Source of the DNA: Entoloma clypeatum
Taxonomy: Eukaryota > Basidiomycota > Agaricomycetes > Agaricales > Entolomataceae
NCBI GenBank assembly: GCA_963565915.1
Contig: OY751492.1
Location: 2,914,001 to 2,978,000, forward strand
DNA length: 64,000 nucleotides
Direction: 5' to 3'
The position numbers and the translations under genes are program-made. Under the pieces are notes generated by a model. It worked only from the letters and a program-made list of their open reading frames with translations. It was not told the DNA's origin and ran no database searches. Shown here piece by piece: positions 20,430 through 32,446 of this stretch (its first letter is position 1; each line of letters starts with the position of its first letter).

Positions 20430-22682
20430 GTGTCGCGCCACAACCATAATGCTTCTCTGCTTGCAGACTTTGCGTTCTCACACGGACTTGTTTATCAAAG
20501 GACTGGGTTCACCCACTTTCCTAAGAATAACAATGCCCCCTCCATCATCGACTTGGTCTTTCTCTCTAACACGGACAAAGACTCAATCATTAAACTCGGT
20601 AGCCCAGACGAGTCGGATCACCGCTCGATTGTCACCCACCTCAGATCTCCCGTCATGGACGCGAGGCTCTACCCCCGCATCACGGTGGACTTGGAGGAGG
20701 AAACCCTCTTCCTATCTGCCCTTACGGAATCCCTTGCCTCTATCCCTATCCTGGCCTCGGCCTCTAGGGAAGACCTCACTAGTATTACCCAAATGGTACA
20801 GGAACGTGTCCTGGCCAAGTGGACCTCTCACGCGAGCTCTCCCTGGGATTCGTTCCAGTCGAAGGGCTGGTGGGACAAGGACTGCAAGGCCGGATGGCGC
20901 ACCTACTCCAATTCGGGTAAGACAGACCAGGACTGGCGCGCTATGCACAAAATCATTCGCACAGCCAAACGGAGCTTCTTCAACAAAAAAATTGACGATG
21001 TCTCCAACAAAAATAAGTGTCCTTGGGACCTTACTGCATGGGTCGGACCGAGAAAGAACGCCTCCCCGGAGGCGGTTATCTTTGACGGCAAGACCTGCTC
21101 CTCTACTGCCGAGACCTGTGAGGCATTTCACAAGTCCTTCCAATCCGCTGAGGCACGCCCCATCAACCCCGACAGGCTGCGCAGTGCTCCACAACCCCAG
21201 CCCAAAAGGCCGTGGGTCCCATTCACATCGCAAGAGGTCCTCCAGGCCCTGGCCGGCTGCTCAGGCAGGTCAGCCCCTGGTCCCAATCATCTTATATGGT
21301 CTCATCTCAAGTGCCTAACCGCACATGAGCACATTTTGAAGCTCTTTGTCTGGATCCTGAACGCTTGCCTCTCGGCAGGGTTCTGGCCCGACGCCTTCAA
21401 GGTCTCAACTACCGTCATTATTCCTAAACCGAATAAGCCGGCATACAACGTTCCCAAGGCGTTCCGCCCCATCGTGCTTTTAAACACCCTGGACAAACTC
21501 TTTGAGAAAGCTATCGTTAACAGACTACAGTGGGAACTCGCCCGCCACGGTCTACTGCATCCAGGTCAATTTGGGGGGGTTCGCCAGAACTCCACTGAAG
21601 ATGCCGGCCAATTCCTCACTCACCTCATTCGTGCGGGGTGGGCAAGGAAACTCAAGACAAGTGTTGTTGCCATCGATTTGGCACAGTACTTTCCCTCTCT
21701 CAACCACTCGGTTATTACACTTGTATTGGATAGGATGGGGTTCCCCGACACCGTCGTGGACTTCTTCTCTAACTATCTGATAGGAAGAAAGACCCAATAT
21801 GCCTGGGAGGATGACCTCTCAGACCTCTTCTCTGTGGATATCGGCGTAGGCCAGAACTCTGCCCTCTCCCCTGTGCTCTCATCCATCTACCTCGCCCCGC
21901 TGATATACATGTTTCATGCTGAACAATCACAGGCCATCCTCATCTCCTACGTCGACGACGGGACCATCATAGTTCAGTCAGACACGTGGAAGGTAAACCT
22001 TGCCAAAATAAAAAAAGCATACAAGTGTCTGTTTGAGTTGAGCTCGTCCCTAGGGCTGGCCCTTGAACATACCAAATTGGAGGTGTTCCATTTCTCCAGG
22101 ACAAATGGTGACGAGAACCCCCCGGTTGATCTTGGGTATGTGCCCTTCACAGGTGACACCCCCCTCGTCCCCAAGACCCTCTGGAGGTACCTGGGCTTCT
22201 TCTTCAACCGCAAGCTCCTCTTCACAGAGCACGCGAAACGGTATGCCACTAAGGCCTTCTCTGCTACGGGAGCCTTATTATCCTTGGGGAACTCTGTTCG
22301 CGGCCTCTCCCCCAAACACAAGCGCACCTTATACCGATCATGCATTTTGCCGATCACATTATACGGTGCCAATCTATGGAACTTCAACGGCGCCCGTAAC
22401 AAAGGCGTCATCAAGTCTATCTCCAGAGTCCAGAGGCATGCAGCCCTGTGGATCCTGGGTGCCTTCCGCACCACCCCTACAGGGGCGGTCGAATCCCTTG
22501 CCAGCTTGCCTCCGGTGCATCTGCACCTGAAGAAGCTATCCTGCAGAAACTGTGTCCACATGCATTCTCTTGCACCAAGACATATGACCGTCATGGTACG
22601 CGACGAGGAAGATCCCTCCAAGCGACCCTGGTACTCCCCTGAGTTTATGTACAACCTTAAATCCCCCCTCGTCGACATCTGA
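20430..22682 (+). pseudogene. LINE ORF2 part 1: endonuclease C-terminus and reverse transcriptase
   Basis: About 750 residues. Residues 1-75 are the end of the EEP endonuclease with the SDHRS histidine. RT motifs include ALAGCSGRSAPGPNHLIW, STTVIIPKPNKP, FRPIVLLNTLDKLFEKAIV, VVAIDLAQYFPSLNH, GVGQNSALSPVLSSIYLAPL and the catalytic YVDD near residue 507 (ISYVDDGTIIV). A thumb-like region with LGFFFNRKL follows. The frame ends at a TGA that is in the same frame as the RNase H part, so it looks like a nonsense mutation in a longer ORF. Confidence 0.9.
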
Positions 22683-22709
22683 GCTTACCGTGCAAATGTT
22701 ACAGTCCCC

Positions 22710-23831
22710 TTGTCCCCATTCAATAATTACAACGCTCCAGGCAAACGCGTCCTTGACCGCTTCCCTGATCATATCATCCACGACATCACCCTTATACGCG
22801 GTAAAACTGTGAAGGATCGTGCCGAAGCAAGAAAACTGTGCCTCATCGCCCTTAACAAGGTGTTTGACGCCAATATCTGTTCCAAGAAATCCGCGGTCAT
22901 AGTCACGGACGCGGCTGTTCCCTCCCTCACGTCAGGCCACCAAGCTGTTGCAGCATGGGAAACCTGGCATATGGGATACTCCATCAACAAGGACTGGGCG
23001 GCCGGCGGCCTCGCAGTCTCTGACGACACTGAAACCTTAGCCATCGGACACGGGTTCTCCAACATGGTCAACTTACTAGGGGGTCTATCTCAACTGGAAG
23101 AAATCCACATCTTCACCGACTCTGTCAACGCCATTAGGCGTGCCACAGACCCGGACCTCCACTCTGCGCAGGCATCTGCGCTTGCCATCATCAGCAACCT
23201 GGTCCCTTGGTTTGAGGAACCTGGTCTGAAATCAAGAGTGTTCTTCCACCATGTCCCAGATTGCTCGGACCATGGCTTCGAACCGCACTGTGCAGTGCAC
23301 GACTTTGCTTCCTCAATCCATATTGAGTGTGGCAAGTCAGCCTCCAGATCCCTTAACTTCAATATGAAGCAATTCACTGATGACATGCTTAAGGATTGGG
23401 ACGATCTGTACCAGTCCCCGAAGTACGTCGGCAGCCATTATCAATTCCTGAGGTCATGCGTCAGACGCCAAGACCATGCCCGGGCTAAACGCATGAAGCC
23501 ATCCCATCTCAAGGGCGGCACTTGGCTCAAGGATGTGGGTCACTCCCAATCCCTCACAGCACAAATGGTTCGCGGCCTCACCAGCCATGCCCCAATTGGC
23601 CACTATAGACATAGATTCAACATCGGAGACAGCGTTGAACAATGTGACTGTGGAACGAGGTCCAACGAGGACTTCACCCACGCTTTCTACAAATGTCTGC
23701 ACCACCCTACCAGGCCGCCAGATATGCCCTCCTTCTCGAGGAACACTCCCATTTGGGACGTCTTCGAAAAATTCATTATGGACAACCCTGGGGCATTCGC
23801 CTTCAGGGACCGTCCACAACCTAGTCAGTAG
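22710..23831 (+). pseudogene. LINE ORF2 part 2: RNase H and zinc-finger-like end
   Basis: Same frame as the RT part, separated only by TGA at 22680-22682 (LVDI-stop-AYRANVTV). The RNase H core has VIVTDAAVPS with the first aspartate, LSQLEEIHIFTDSVNA with the glutamate and second aspartate, and a HHVPDCSDHG segment where other RNases H have VPGHSG. The end holds EQCDCGTRSNEDFTHAFYKC, a C-x-C...H...C arrangement common in LINEs of this kind. Confidence 0.85.
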
Positions 23832-23936
23832 GGGTGATATATCAAATCCTAATACCTTGGCACGACTGTGTTGCATCCACAGCATTAATCACAGGTAGCT
23901 GGATGATATATCACTCATGATATATCACCCTCACTG
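23832..23936. repeat. TGATATATCA-bounded repeat at the inner edge of arm B
   Basis: Relative of 11082-11187 and 31140-31245. The right half, from AGCTGGATGATATATCACT onwards, is shared with arm A (13447-13486). The left half (CATTAATCACAG and the outer TGATATATCA) is absent from arm A, so the duplication boundary falls inside this repeat at 23894. Confidence 0.7.
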
Positions 23937-24800
23937 TAATATATGACAGCAGTTCTGTTTGCTGGTTCACGCAACGTAGTCAGTAGGCCTAATATATGCT
24001 TGTGCACTATTCCATTTTTAATTCGTCGGCTTAGTTATTTTTATTTCTTCCTGATCCCGATCTTACCTGCCCCATGCGCTCCCCGCGCGCCTGCTGCCGT
24101 CCTCACGTCTTGGGTGCCGTTTCTCACCGACCTCTGCGTTCCCTCGGCTGTGTTCCCTCAGCCGTTCCTCGCGCATGCCCCACTGTCCCCGCGCACCCCG
24201 CCCCACTCCCCACGACGTATGCCACTGCCGTTGTCACCCTCCCCCTCTCTGGCCACTGCTTTCGCCTCCCGCGCCATTTGGCAGACGGGTAGGTGGTAGC
24301 AGTGGGCAAGTTTGGGGTTGTGGACAGTGGGGTCGCAGCTCTCATCCCGTCTGATTGGGTCCCTCGTCCCGTCCTGTCTCTCATGCCATCATGTCCAGCC
24401 CCCATCCCGTCCCATCCCCGGTCGCCCGCCCTGTCCCGTTCGTACCGTTCGTCCTGTCCTCCGCCCCCGCGTATGGCCCCGTCGATGTGGTGTCAGCACC
24501 ATGGATGCGGGCGTTGATGTTGAGGCTGGGCATTGATGGTCAAGATGTGAAGTTGAACATTCCATCACATGACTTCATTATTGAGGTTCGGAAAAAACAC
24601 AGATTACCGTACAGTATGCCATCCATCTGATAGTTCTTTTAGATATTGCAAGAATACACAATTTGTAAGACATTCCTTCGAATGAGATACTTGCAAAAGC
24701 CCAGACCCTGAAAATGAAAAGGTCAGACAACAGGTGCAAGAAATAGCCCAAATCTCAACTCAAACTTACAAAATAAGTGCTACCTACTATTGTCTGAGTC

Positions 24801-25111
24801 TGTTGAAGTTCCACCTGGGCGCTAGCCACAGGTGTACTGAGCAACATAGCTACAGTGGAAGTACTCTACAATACCGCTATGGTCACTTACATGGTTTGGA
24901 GGGGGTAAGGCTAGTGAGAGCGGTTGAGGCTGGTGAGAGCGATGGAGCTGGTTAAGAGTCAAGAGACAACTTGTTGATATTGACAGTTTCCTGGTCTTAT
25001 ATACCGTACTACTGTTTGTACCAACCAAACAAGTATGTAATTGAAGATGTGTAAAGGTCACGTGATGTAATCTAATCTAATCTAATCTACGTGATGGGAA
25101 AAGTTTCAACA
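24801..25111 (-). repeat. Copia 3' LTR
   Basis: 311 bp. It differs from the 5' LTR at five positions, all of them CpG in one copy and TpG or CpA in the other. It is followed on the internal side by CCCCCCC (25112-25118), i.e. the G-rich polypurine tract on the element's strand. Confidence 0.95.
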
Positions 25112-25120
25112 CCCCCCCAT
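25112..25120 (-). other. Polypurine tract of the Copia element
   Basis: ATGGGGGGG on the minus strand directly abuts the 3' LTR, the usual site for plus-strand primer formation. Confidence 0.7.
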
Positions 25121-25179
25121 ATTTAGTACATACTTCTAAATACATCTTACTTTTTCCCATATAGGTACTCTTTCTTCGT

Positions 25180-28100
25180 CTAGTCTTTAAGTAATCCAAA
25201 GTACGGGATAAACTTGTTGAAGAGGATCTTCCCCAGATTCTTAGTTAAAAGGTCTGCAGGGTTATTCACTCCTTCGATGAATTCGACCGTAATAATTCCT
25301 TCGGATACTTTTTCTCTGACAAAGTGAAATCGCACGTCGATGTGCTTGGACCGCTTTTCAGTTACAGGGTTGGATGCGATAAAGACGGAGCCATTGTTAT
25401 CTCCATAGATCGGGACTGATCCGATCTGCATTCCAAGTTCGGCAAGCATGCTTCTAAGCCATGTCACTGCGCGACTGCAATCTGATAGCGCCATGTATTC
25501 TGCTTCTGTGGAAGAGAGGGCAATGGTTTTCTGTGCTGACGAAACCCATGTTACTGCTCCAGACGCCAGTGATATGAAGTAACCAGTAGTGGATTTCCTG
25601 GTGTTTTCATCTGATGCCCAATCGGAGTCTGTAAATGCGTAGATCCCTTTCCCAGAATCGCCATCGTACATGATCGCGTAATCTTTTGTCGCCTTCAAAT
25701 ACCTGCAAATATCCCTAGCCACTTCTAAATGGCGTTTGGTAGGGTTTGCGGAGAATTGGGACATTTTGATCACGGCGAAACAAATGTCAGGTCTTGTCCC
25801 GATCATTAAGTACAGTAGTGACCCGATGATGGATTGGTACTTGGATCTGAGTTCCGTATTGGGTTCATCCTCAGACTTCATGGGTTTGTAGCCCGTCGGG
25901 AGTGGGGTATGGGTGGCATTAGATTCGCTCATCCCCATACGTGCAAGAATTTTCTCAAGGTAAGGTACTTGATCAATGAAGATCTTCTTCCCACGTTGCC
26001 TTATTTGGATTGAGAGAAATTCCTTTGGTTTCCCATCAGGCACTAGGTGACCTAGGTCCCTACATTCCCATGTTGTCATGAAGGCCTTCTTCTTTTCTAG
26101 CGTATATTCCCGGTTTGTGCCGAGAAAAGCAGAGTCGTCGACATAGATGACGGCAATTACAATTTCCCCGTTGGTACTTTTGTGAATGAACACTCCCGCA
26201 TCGGAGTGAAGCCGGACAAAGCCGAGCTTTTTCATGGAGGAGTCAAGTTCTCTTCACCAGGCTAATGCGGCCTGCTTAAGTCCATATAGAGCTTTGTATA
26301 GTCGGTACATGAGGTGTTCTTTCCCTTTTACTACGTAGCCCTCAGGCTGTCGCATGTAGATGACCTCACGGAGCGTTCCATAGAGGAAGGCTGATGAGAC
26401 GTCCAAAAGTGTCATGAACCACCCTTCAAGGGCTGTCAATGCCAGTATTAATCGGACGGTTTCATATCTCACGACTGGTGAGAAGATTTGATCAAAGTCG
26501 ATCCCTTCTACCTGTGAGAAGCCTTTTGCGACGAGGCGCGCTTTCAGACGCCCATCGGATTTTTCATTGTAAACCCATTTGTTCCTTAGAGCTTTCCTCC
26601 CTTCAGGCAGGGGTACTAGCTCCGTGATCACCCCGCGGCGTTTGAGCATATCTAGCTCTTTTCGTTCAGCCGCATACCAGTCTTCTTTATTTGGAAGAGG
26701 GTATATGTCCTTGTGAGACATTTCAACGATGCCAACTTGGACTGATATTGCCTCCATCAGGAGGTCATTCATCCATGCCGTTTGACCGCCCAATCTCCGT
26801 CTTCGATCTAATTTTTCAAGATCAGACACTGGAGTGTCTTCCCCATAGATGCTTCCTGGCATCTTCCGAAATCGTCGTTCCCTGATCGGTCGATCTGGTA
26901 CTTGCTCGGGTTCCGGAGTGGGTACTCGCGGTTCGTCATCAGGCTCACTGGCAGGCATTTCGTTGTCTGATTCAGGTTGATCCTGTTCAATGGGAACTGT
27001 GTTATGAGGTGTTTCGTTGTGACTATCGTCGTCATTGCTGCCGGGGATGAGATCCTCAAACTCATCAGCTGGCTCTGGGTTTTCCATTTCTGGATGGTTT
27101 TCTGGCAAAGGGTCGATGTGGCATCTAGGGTACTTGCTCTCATCAAAGATCGCTTTCCCACCCATGAAAATCGTATTAGTCTCAGGATCCATAAAGCGGT
27201 ATCCTTTGACTCCTGGTTTCAATCCGAGATAAATCATCAATCGTGATCTGGATTCCAGGGAGTTTTTCTGTTTCTCTTTTGGGATATATACATATGCCTG
27301 GCATCCGAAGACTCTGACACTTGACATGTCGGGGATCTCATTAGTCACCCTGAAGTAAGGGGTTTTCCATTCAAGACGCTGCATGGGGGTTCTGTTGTAG
27401 AGGAACGCTGCATGTTCCAAACAGAATTCCCACCACATAGGTGGTAGACACGCGTCGAAGCGCAAAGCTTGAGATTTTTCCCATAGAGTTCGATTGATCC
27501 TTTCTGCTCTACCATTCTGCTGATGCTGATATGGGAGTGTGATATCGATCAGAATTCCATGGTCGGCAAGTACATCCTTGTATTCGTCGAACTCTCCACC
27601 TCCATCAACTCGCCACTTTTTAGGGGTAGCAGCGAACTGATTCTGGATCATCGCAAGAAATTGTCTTAGTGCCGTGATGGCATCAGACTTCTTTCTAAGC
27701 AAGACGATCCAGACGTGGGATGAGAAGTCGTCCAAAAACGTAAGGAAATATTTGTATTTGTGATAGGATGCCGTGGATATCTGTTTGAGATCAGAATGGA
27801 TAAGATCGAAGGTTTTGGTTGCTCTTGTCATCGAATTGGGGTATGATTGATTCGGCATTTTCCCTTTGAGGCAACCTGTACAACTTTCCTGTGATTTCTC
27901 ACGTACTAGTGTCTTAGGTACCCCTTTGGTACTGGTGGGAATCTTTCGAAGTGCTTGATCATTTGGGTGACCAAGACGCTTATGCCAGGTTTCGACAGTG
28001 ATTTCGCTGGAGATCACGTGGATTTGGTCATGGCATATTTCAGTGTCTAACCAATAAATGGTTTGTCCGAGAATGTGAGGCGAGAACTGTATTTTGTTCT

Positions 28101-28191
28101 GTCCTTTGGAGATGTTGATTTCCCCACGCATTCCATCTACTTTGTAACCGTGATTAAGGAAGACGCCTAGGGACAATAGGCATGTGTCCAT
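25180..28191 (-). pseudogene. Copia pol: integrase, reverse transcriptase, RNase H
   Basis: Zinc-binding GAG-preintegrase (ETWHKRLGHPNDQAL...CTGCLKGK), then integrase catalytic residues in FDLIHSDL, WRVDGGGEFDEY and QNGRAERINRTLWE. An acidic linker follows, then RT with RLKARLVAKGFSQVEGIDF, LDVSSAFLYG and the catalytic VIYVDDSAFLG. RNase H carries FTDSDWASDENTRKSTTGY and SSTEAEYMALSD, ending KHIDVRFHFVREKV. The frame 28191-26254 stops at a TGA after QAALAW and resumes in the same frame, so a single nonsense codon splits the RT. Confidence 0.93.
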
Positions 28192-29869
28192 GTCCGGAAT
28201 GTAGAATACAGGTCGGAGAAGATGGGTTTTACTTCCCCATTTAGGGTATGCCGTACTGGAACGGCCCCAACTCCGAGAATTTCCAGTTTCTTTCCCTTTT
28301 CAGCTGTTTGGACAAATCGCTTAGCCTTGAGAGGCCTGTAGTACACGAAGTCCTTGAACTCATGGGTAAAGTGTAACGAGGCACCGGAGTCTAAGATCCA
28401 TTGTGCGCGTTCTTTCTCCTTACAGTGTGTGCATGACGCAAAGTGCTTTGTATATTTTTTATATAGATCGTTGTCAATATGATCCATACATTCTGCACTA
28501 GTACTAGCTAATATTTTACATGTCTGTAAGGAGGTGTTATTAGCTTTCCTTAATTGGTCAGATTCAGGAGAGGAAGATGACGAACCGTCAAGTTCAATAA
28601 GCCCATCTTCGAATTGGTCCGGCCCCATACGCTCGCTCTGATGGTCTATGTCCATCATCCTGAGGGAGTCATCCAAGGGCGGAGTGACTCGACACTGCTT
28701 GGATGGTCTTTCATCTTCTTCTGGGATAATCGTATCCAGAATCCGAAGATTTGACCCTGAGGGACGAGCACCAATGTTCCGCGCGAGTTTCCTGACGTGA
28801 TCATTCTTTTTCCACGCAGACGGCTTGCCCAAAGGAAGCCCGGTGTACTGGGATGGCGGCGGGTTCATTCGCTGAAGGAGCGACTGCATTCTTTGAGAGT
28901 CTGGCTGGGCGGTACTCATTGTTTTTCCGTGCCCAGTGACCATAGTGAAGGATGGTGGCGGAAGAGGAGGGAAGTGGATGGTGGGAGCAACAAACTCAAC
29001 CGTTTCTTCCACATGGTCGGACGTGTTGTCCGCAGTGTTAGCGCTTTTCTTCTGATTGCGCCAGCGTCCCTTTCCCTTCTTCTTTTCAGAAGCGGTACTC
29101 GGGTCCATCGAGTTAGGCTGCTCGTCAGCATCGTTCTGCGAGGTACTCGGCTTTTGCTGCTTTTCCCATTTGGGGTCCTGCCCCTTTCGCTTTGTGCCGG
29201 AAATTTTCCGGGCCTGCTCATTGGACGCACGAGTAGACCCAACCGAATACTTGCGCCTGTACTCTGAGATGATGCTGCTGGAGACTGCCTGCCATGTGAA
29301 GTCGTTGGCATCGTACACCTGGAAGAGGGCGGTGGAGAGAGACGACCAGGCGTCGGGAATCGCATTGGCCAGGATCATTGCCTGCATCAGATCGGGGACG
29401 ATAAAGTTCGAATCAGCGAGCCGGGCGAAAAGGGACCCCAGGCGTTCGATTTCGGGCACGGGGTCACGTCCAGACAGAAGTCGCCGAAGATGACAGCTGG
29501 GGATACCTTGGAGTAGGCATCTTTCAACGTTTCCCATGTGTCAAGCGCCGAGGTGCTGTCTTTGATGTGGCGTCTGATCGCCTCAGAGACCTTCAGGCGT
29601 ATCGCCCCGAGAGCTACGTCGTCGTCCCTGATCCAGGCCTTCTCTTCCTTGCGGAAGCTGGGCTGGTCAACAGTGGTAACCAGTGCATCGGTGTCGTGAG
29701 TGGAGACCGTAGTGGTGAAGTCGGCGATGTCGGGACGGGTGATGTCGCCAGAGACGATGCGCCAGACTCCTTGATGGAGGAGGTAAGACTTCATTTTCTC
29801 GGCCCAGCTCTGGTAGTCAATGCCGTCAAAGGCAGTGATGATGTCGAGGGCAGAGCGAGAGGTAGACAT
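28167..29869 (-). pseudogene. Copia gag and protease, frameshifted
   Basis: The first frame starts at 29869 (MSTSRSALDIITAFDGIDYQ) with the gag signature YQSWAEKMKSYLL, TWETLKDAYS and AVIFGDF. Near 29475 the frame shifts by one base into the frame ending at 28167, which carries PVPEIERLGSLFARLADSNF, a lysine-rich linker and the aspartic protease WILDSGASLHFTHEF. A second shift near 28190 separates protease from integrase. No complete CCHC knuckle was seen, only a CTHC remnant before the protease. Confidence 0.88.
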
Positions 29870-30232
29870 TTTTAGATGAATCTAAAAAAGGGTTCCCAAT
29901 CAGTGATGTGTTATGAATATGATTTAAGAAAACAATTAAATGATTCCTTATGACATATTCCCTTTAGGAATAGCGGTCATGGGAAAACCTTTTATATGTC
30001 AGAAACGTATAAGGAGCGATCAACGTTTCCACATGGAGTGTACTAGGTCAATCCCCTTAGGGACGTCTCATGACAGGTACTTGTCGTAATGACGTTCCCA
30101 GGTTCATATGTGAAGAAATAAGACTCAGAACCTAGATCTTTCGATCGGTTCTTTCCCAACCAGGGTAGAGTGGGCAGGTACTTGCTGTTGCCAGCGTTTC
30201 CCAAGTCCCTCTGCTATCCGGGGCCCATAACC
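29870..30232 (-). other. Copia 5' leader and putative primer binding site
   Basis: Untranslated leader between the gag start and the 5' LTR. Directly inside the LTR the minus strand reads GGTTATGGGCCCCGG, the place expected for a tRNA primer site; the primer tRNA was not identified. Confidence 0.6.
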
Positions 30233-30543
30233 TGTTGAAGTTCCACCTGGGCGCTAGCCACAGGTGTACTGAGCAACATAGCTACAGTGGAAGTACTCTA
30301 CGATACCACTATGGTCACTTACATGGTTTGGAGGGGGTAAGGCTAGTGAGAGCGGTTGAGGCTGGTGAGAGTGATGGAGCTGGTTAAGAGTCAAGAGACA
30401 ACTTGTTGATATTGACAGTTTCCTGGTCTTATATACCGTACTACTGTTTGTACCAACCAAACAAGTATGTAATCGAAGATGTGTAAAGGTCACGTGATGT
30501 AATCTAATCTAATCTAATCTATGTGATGGGAAAAGTTTCAACA
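30233..30543 (-). repeat. Copia 5' LTR
   Basis: 311 bp copy with the same termini as 24801-25111. TATATACC within it is a possible TATA region for the element's transcript. Confidence 0.95.
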
Positions 30544-31139
30544 GAGTCCTCACTCTGGTTCCCATCCAAAGTATTTTCTACCAGGAATCCTGACACACCT
30601 CAGACCTTGTTGATCCTAGATTAAGTACCTTGCAGTGCAAAGAACACAAGTATGTTTTGTTTTTGTAGATTTTCCTACAACATTTCTGAACTATTTCATC
30701 AAGTCACAGACATGGAATCTCCTTTATTCGTTTGGCGAAAATCACTACAAATAAGTGTAAATTGAAGGGGAATAGAAACGAAAGGAGGCTGTGCCACGGA
30801 TCTGCCAATATATTATGTTTTTTGTGACTGACATGAGGAAATCATATCTGTAAATCTTGAACAGTATGCAGCCCCAATTGATCCCTTTACTTGATTTTGA
30901 TGTCAGCTATGCAGTCAGAAATACCAATTAAAGGAGCTGGATTAGTATGTTATACTAGGTTTTTCACGGATGTTTTGCGAGCGAAGGTACGGAAACTGAT
31001 GATTTGATGCACAGCCACACCGACGTGCCAAGGGCAAATCAATATATTAATAGAGACAGCCGCCAGACGCGGCCTGATGGCACTGAGGCACCGACGTGCA
31101 AAGGACAGATCAATATATTACGAGACCGAGGCAGATGGG
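30544..31139. other. Gene-free part of arm B beyond the Copia element
   Basis: Counterpart of 12053-12584 followed by 11188-11251, without the hAT-like element. The empty site GATGGCAC is at 31076-31083. The dispersed AGATCCGTGG/GATTTTCGCC repeat lies at 30713-30805, inverted. Confidence 0.75.
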
Positions 31140-31245
31140 TGATATATCATGATATATCACCTGTGATGTATCACCTGGTGGACCTGTAATTAATGATGTA
31201 GATGTAACATGGCTGTGCTATAGTTAAAGGACTATGATATATCAA
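31140..31245. repeat. About 105 bp TGATATATCA-bounded repeat, arm B copy
   Basis: Exact counterpart of 11082-11187. Begins GGGTGATATATCATGATATA and ends ACTATGATATATCA. Confidence 0.6.
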
Positions 31246-31351
31246 TACTACGTCTAGGGCTCCCGTCCAACATCCAACACAACCGTTGGCGGTAAGCAGA
31301 AGACCGCTAAAATCTTCTGGTCGAGTCGGGTCGAGTCGAGATCTCAAGACC

Positions 31352-32353
31352 TCATGAGACACTCAGGCAGACCTTATCCCTGATTTGTTCCAAAACCTTT
31401 GAGCGATGAGGGTAAACGACAGTTGCATAGCTTGAAGCCTTTGAAAAGCCATGCTGAGATCGCGTGCAAGAACGCTCGAAACTGTGGCCAAACCGTCTGC
31501 CCTCGGACAGAGAACAATCATATGGGATAGAAGGTTTATAGTTCCCTGACGTCGGGACATGACTGGATGGACCTCTCAGTACAATAAATACTATACGTCG
31601 TGGAACCCCGGGATTCAAAACCTTGTGAGCGAGCTGTCGGTGGCAACTGGAGGCACGCCAGGCATTTTTTTGAGCGAGGTGATGATCTCGTTCAATACCC
31701 CCCTTGTTGAACTGTGATGTTTTATGGAATGCAAACATCACAGCAACGTATAGAACACGTTCCTGGTAAATGACGGTAGATCAGAAAGCGTTCCAGAGAG
31801 CGCAAGGTACTGGCATACAAAGTCTCCTTGCTCTTCGACAAATTTCGGCTGAGGTGTAAATGGAATCAATCCCGGCGATTTGTAGGTCAATAATAAGTGG
31901 ATTGACTGACAAAGCCTTCCACTCGCCCTTGGGAGTTATACAAAGGGTATAATATGCACCTTTTGTCAACGATCCGACCTTTGTCAATCCCTTGCTAAGT
32001 GGACCATGATAGCCTCCATGGCAGCGATGTCCACGGTTGCGAGCTTGCGCACGTAGCTTGGCCTTCGCCTTCTTCGCCCCGAAAGTTTCGCCGAGGCCGG
32101 GGCAGTCTTTGCTTCCTGATACTTCATCGATGTAGATACAGACAGAACTGGCTTCATTGAATGTTAAGGGGCTTTTGCCGAGGGCCACACCGCAACGAAA
32201 TACCTGGGGAAAATTTGGGATTTGCATGGAATATGAGAAGTGGAGGAAGGAGATGCTTGCTTACGCCCAGTCATCCCTGTTTCGAATGTGTTCGTAAAAA
32301 TTCCATCTCTTCGATTTCACCAACGATCGGCATTTCCTGCTTATGGTGGTCCT
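31352..32353 (-). other. Possible small multi-exon gene or decayed coding stretch, arm B copy
   Basis: Identical counterpart of 9975-10975 in every frame compared. Conservation of the degenerate stretch together with the genes shows that the arms were copied as a block and not kept alike by selection on coding regions only. Confidence 0.35.
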
Positions 32354-32446
32354 CACCATCTCTCTCGTTCCGTGCTCCCTCGTCTTATGGTTTCAAATCG
32401 CAATTTATACCAATTGATCGTGACACCACTGAATGACTTGCACAAT

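Larger units (their letters stand above)
20427..23836 (+). mobile_element. 5'-truncated LINE (non-LTR retrotransposon) with RT and RNase H
   Basis: The element begins in the middle of the apurinic-type endonuclease domain (SIIDLVFLSN, then SPDESDHRSIVTH) and runs through RT and RNase H to a zinc-finger-like end. Loss of the 5' end is the usual result of incomplete target-primed reverse transcription. The 3' side runs into TGATATATCA (23836-23845), which also marks the inner edge of arm B. No poly(A) tail and no clear target duplication were found. Confidence 0.85.
24801..30543 (-). mobile_element. Ty1/Copia retrotransposon, 5,743 bp, arm B only
   Basis: Two 311 bp LTRs starting TGTTGAAG and ending TTTCAACA flank gag-pol on the minus strand. 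The 5 bp target duplication GAGTC is at 24796-24800 and 30544-30548; arm A has a single GACTC (12580-12584) at the matching place. The order gag, protease, integrase, RT, RNase H is that of Copia. Two frameshifts (near 29475 and 28190) and one in-frame stop (26254-26256) make this copy unable to express a full polyprotein. Confidence 0.96.

Noticed and set aside
24801..30543. RIP-type mutation as the cause of the LTR changes
   Set aside because: The differences are in CpG context in both strand senses and are few; simple CpG deamination is enough.
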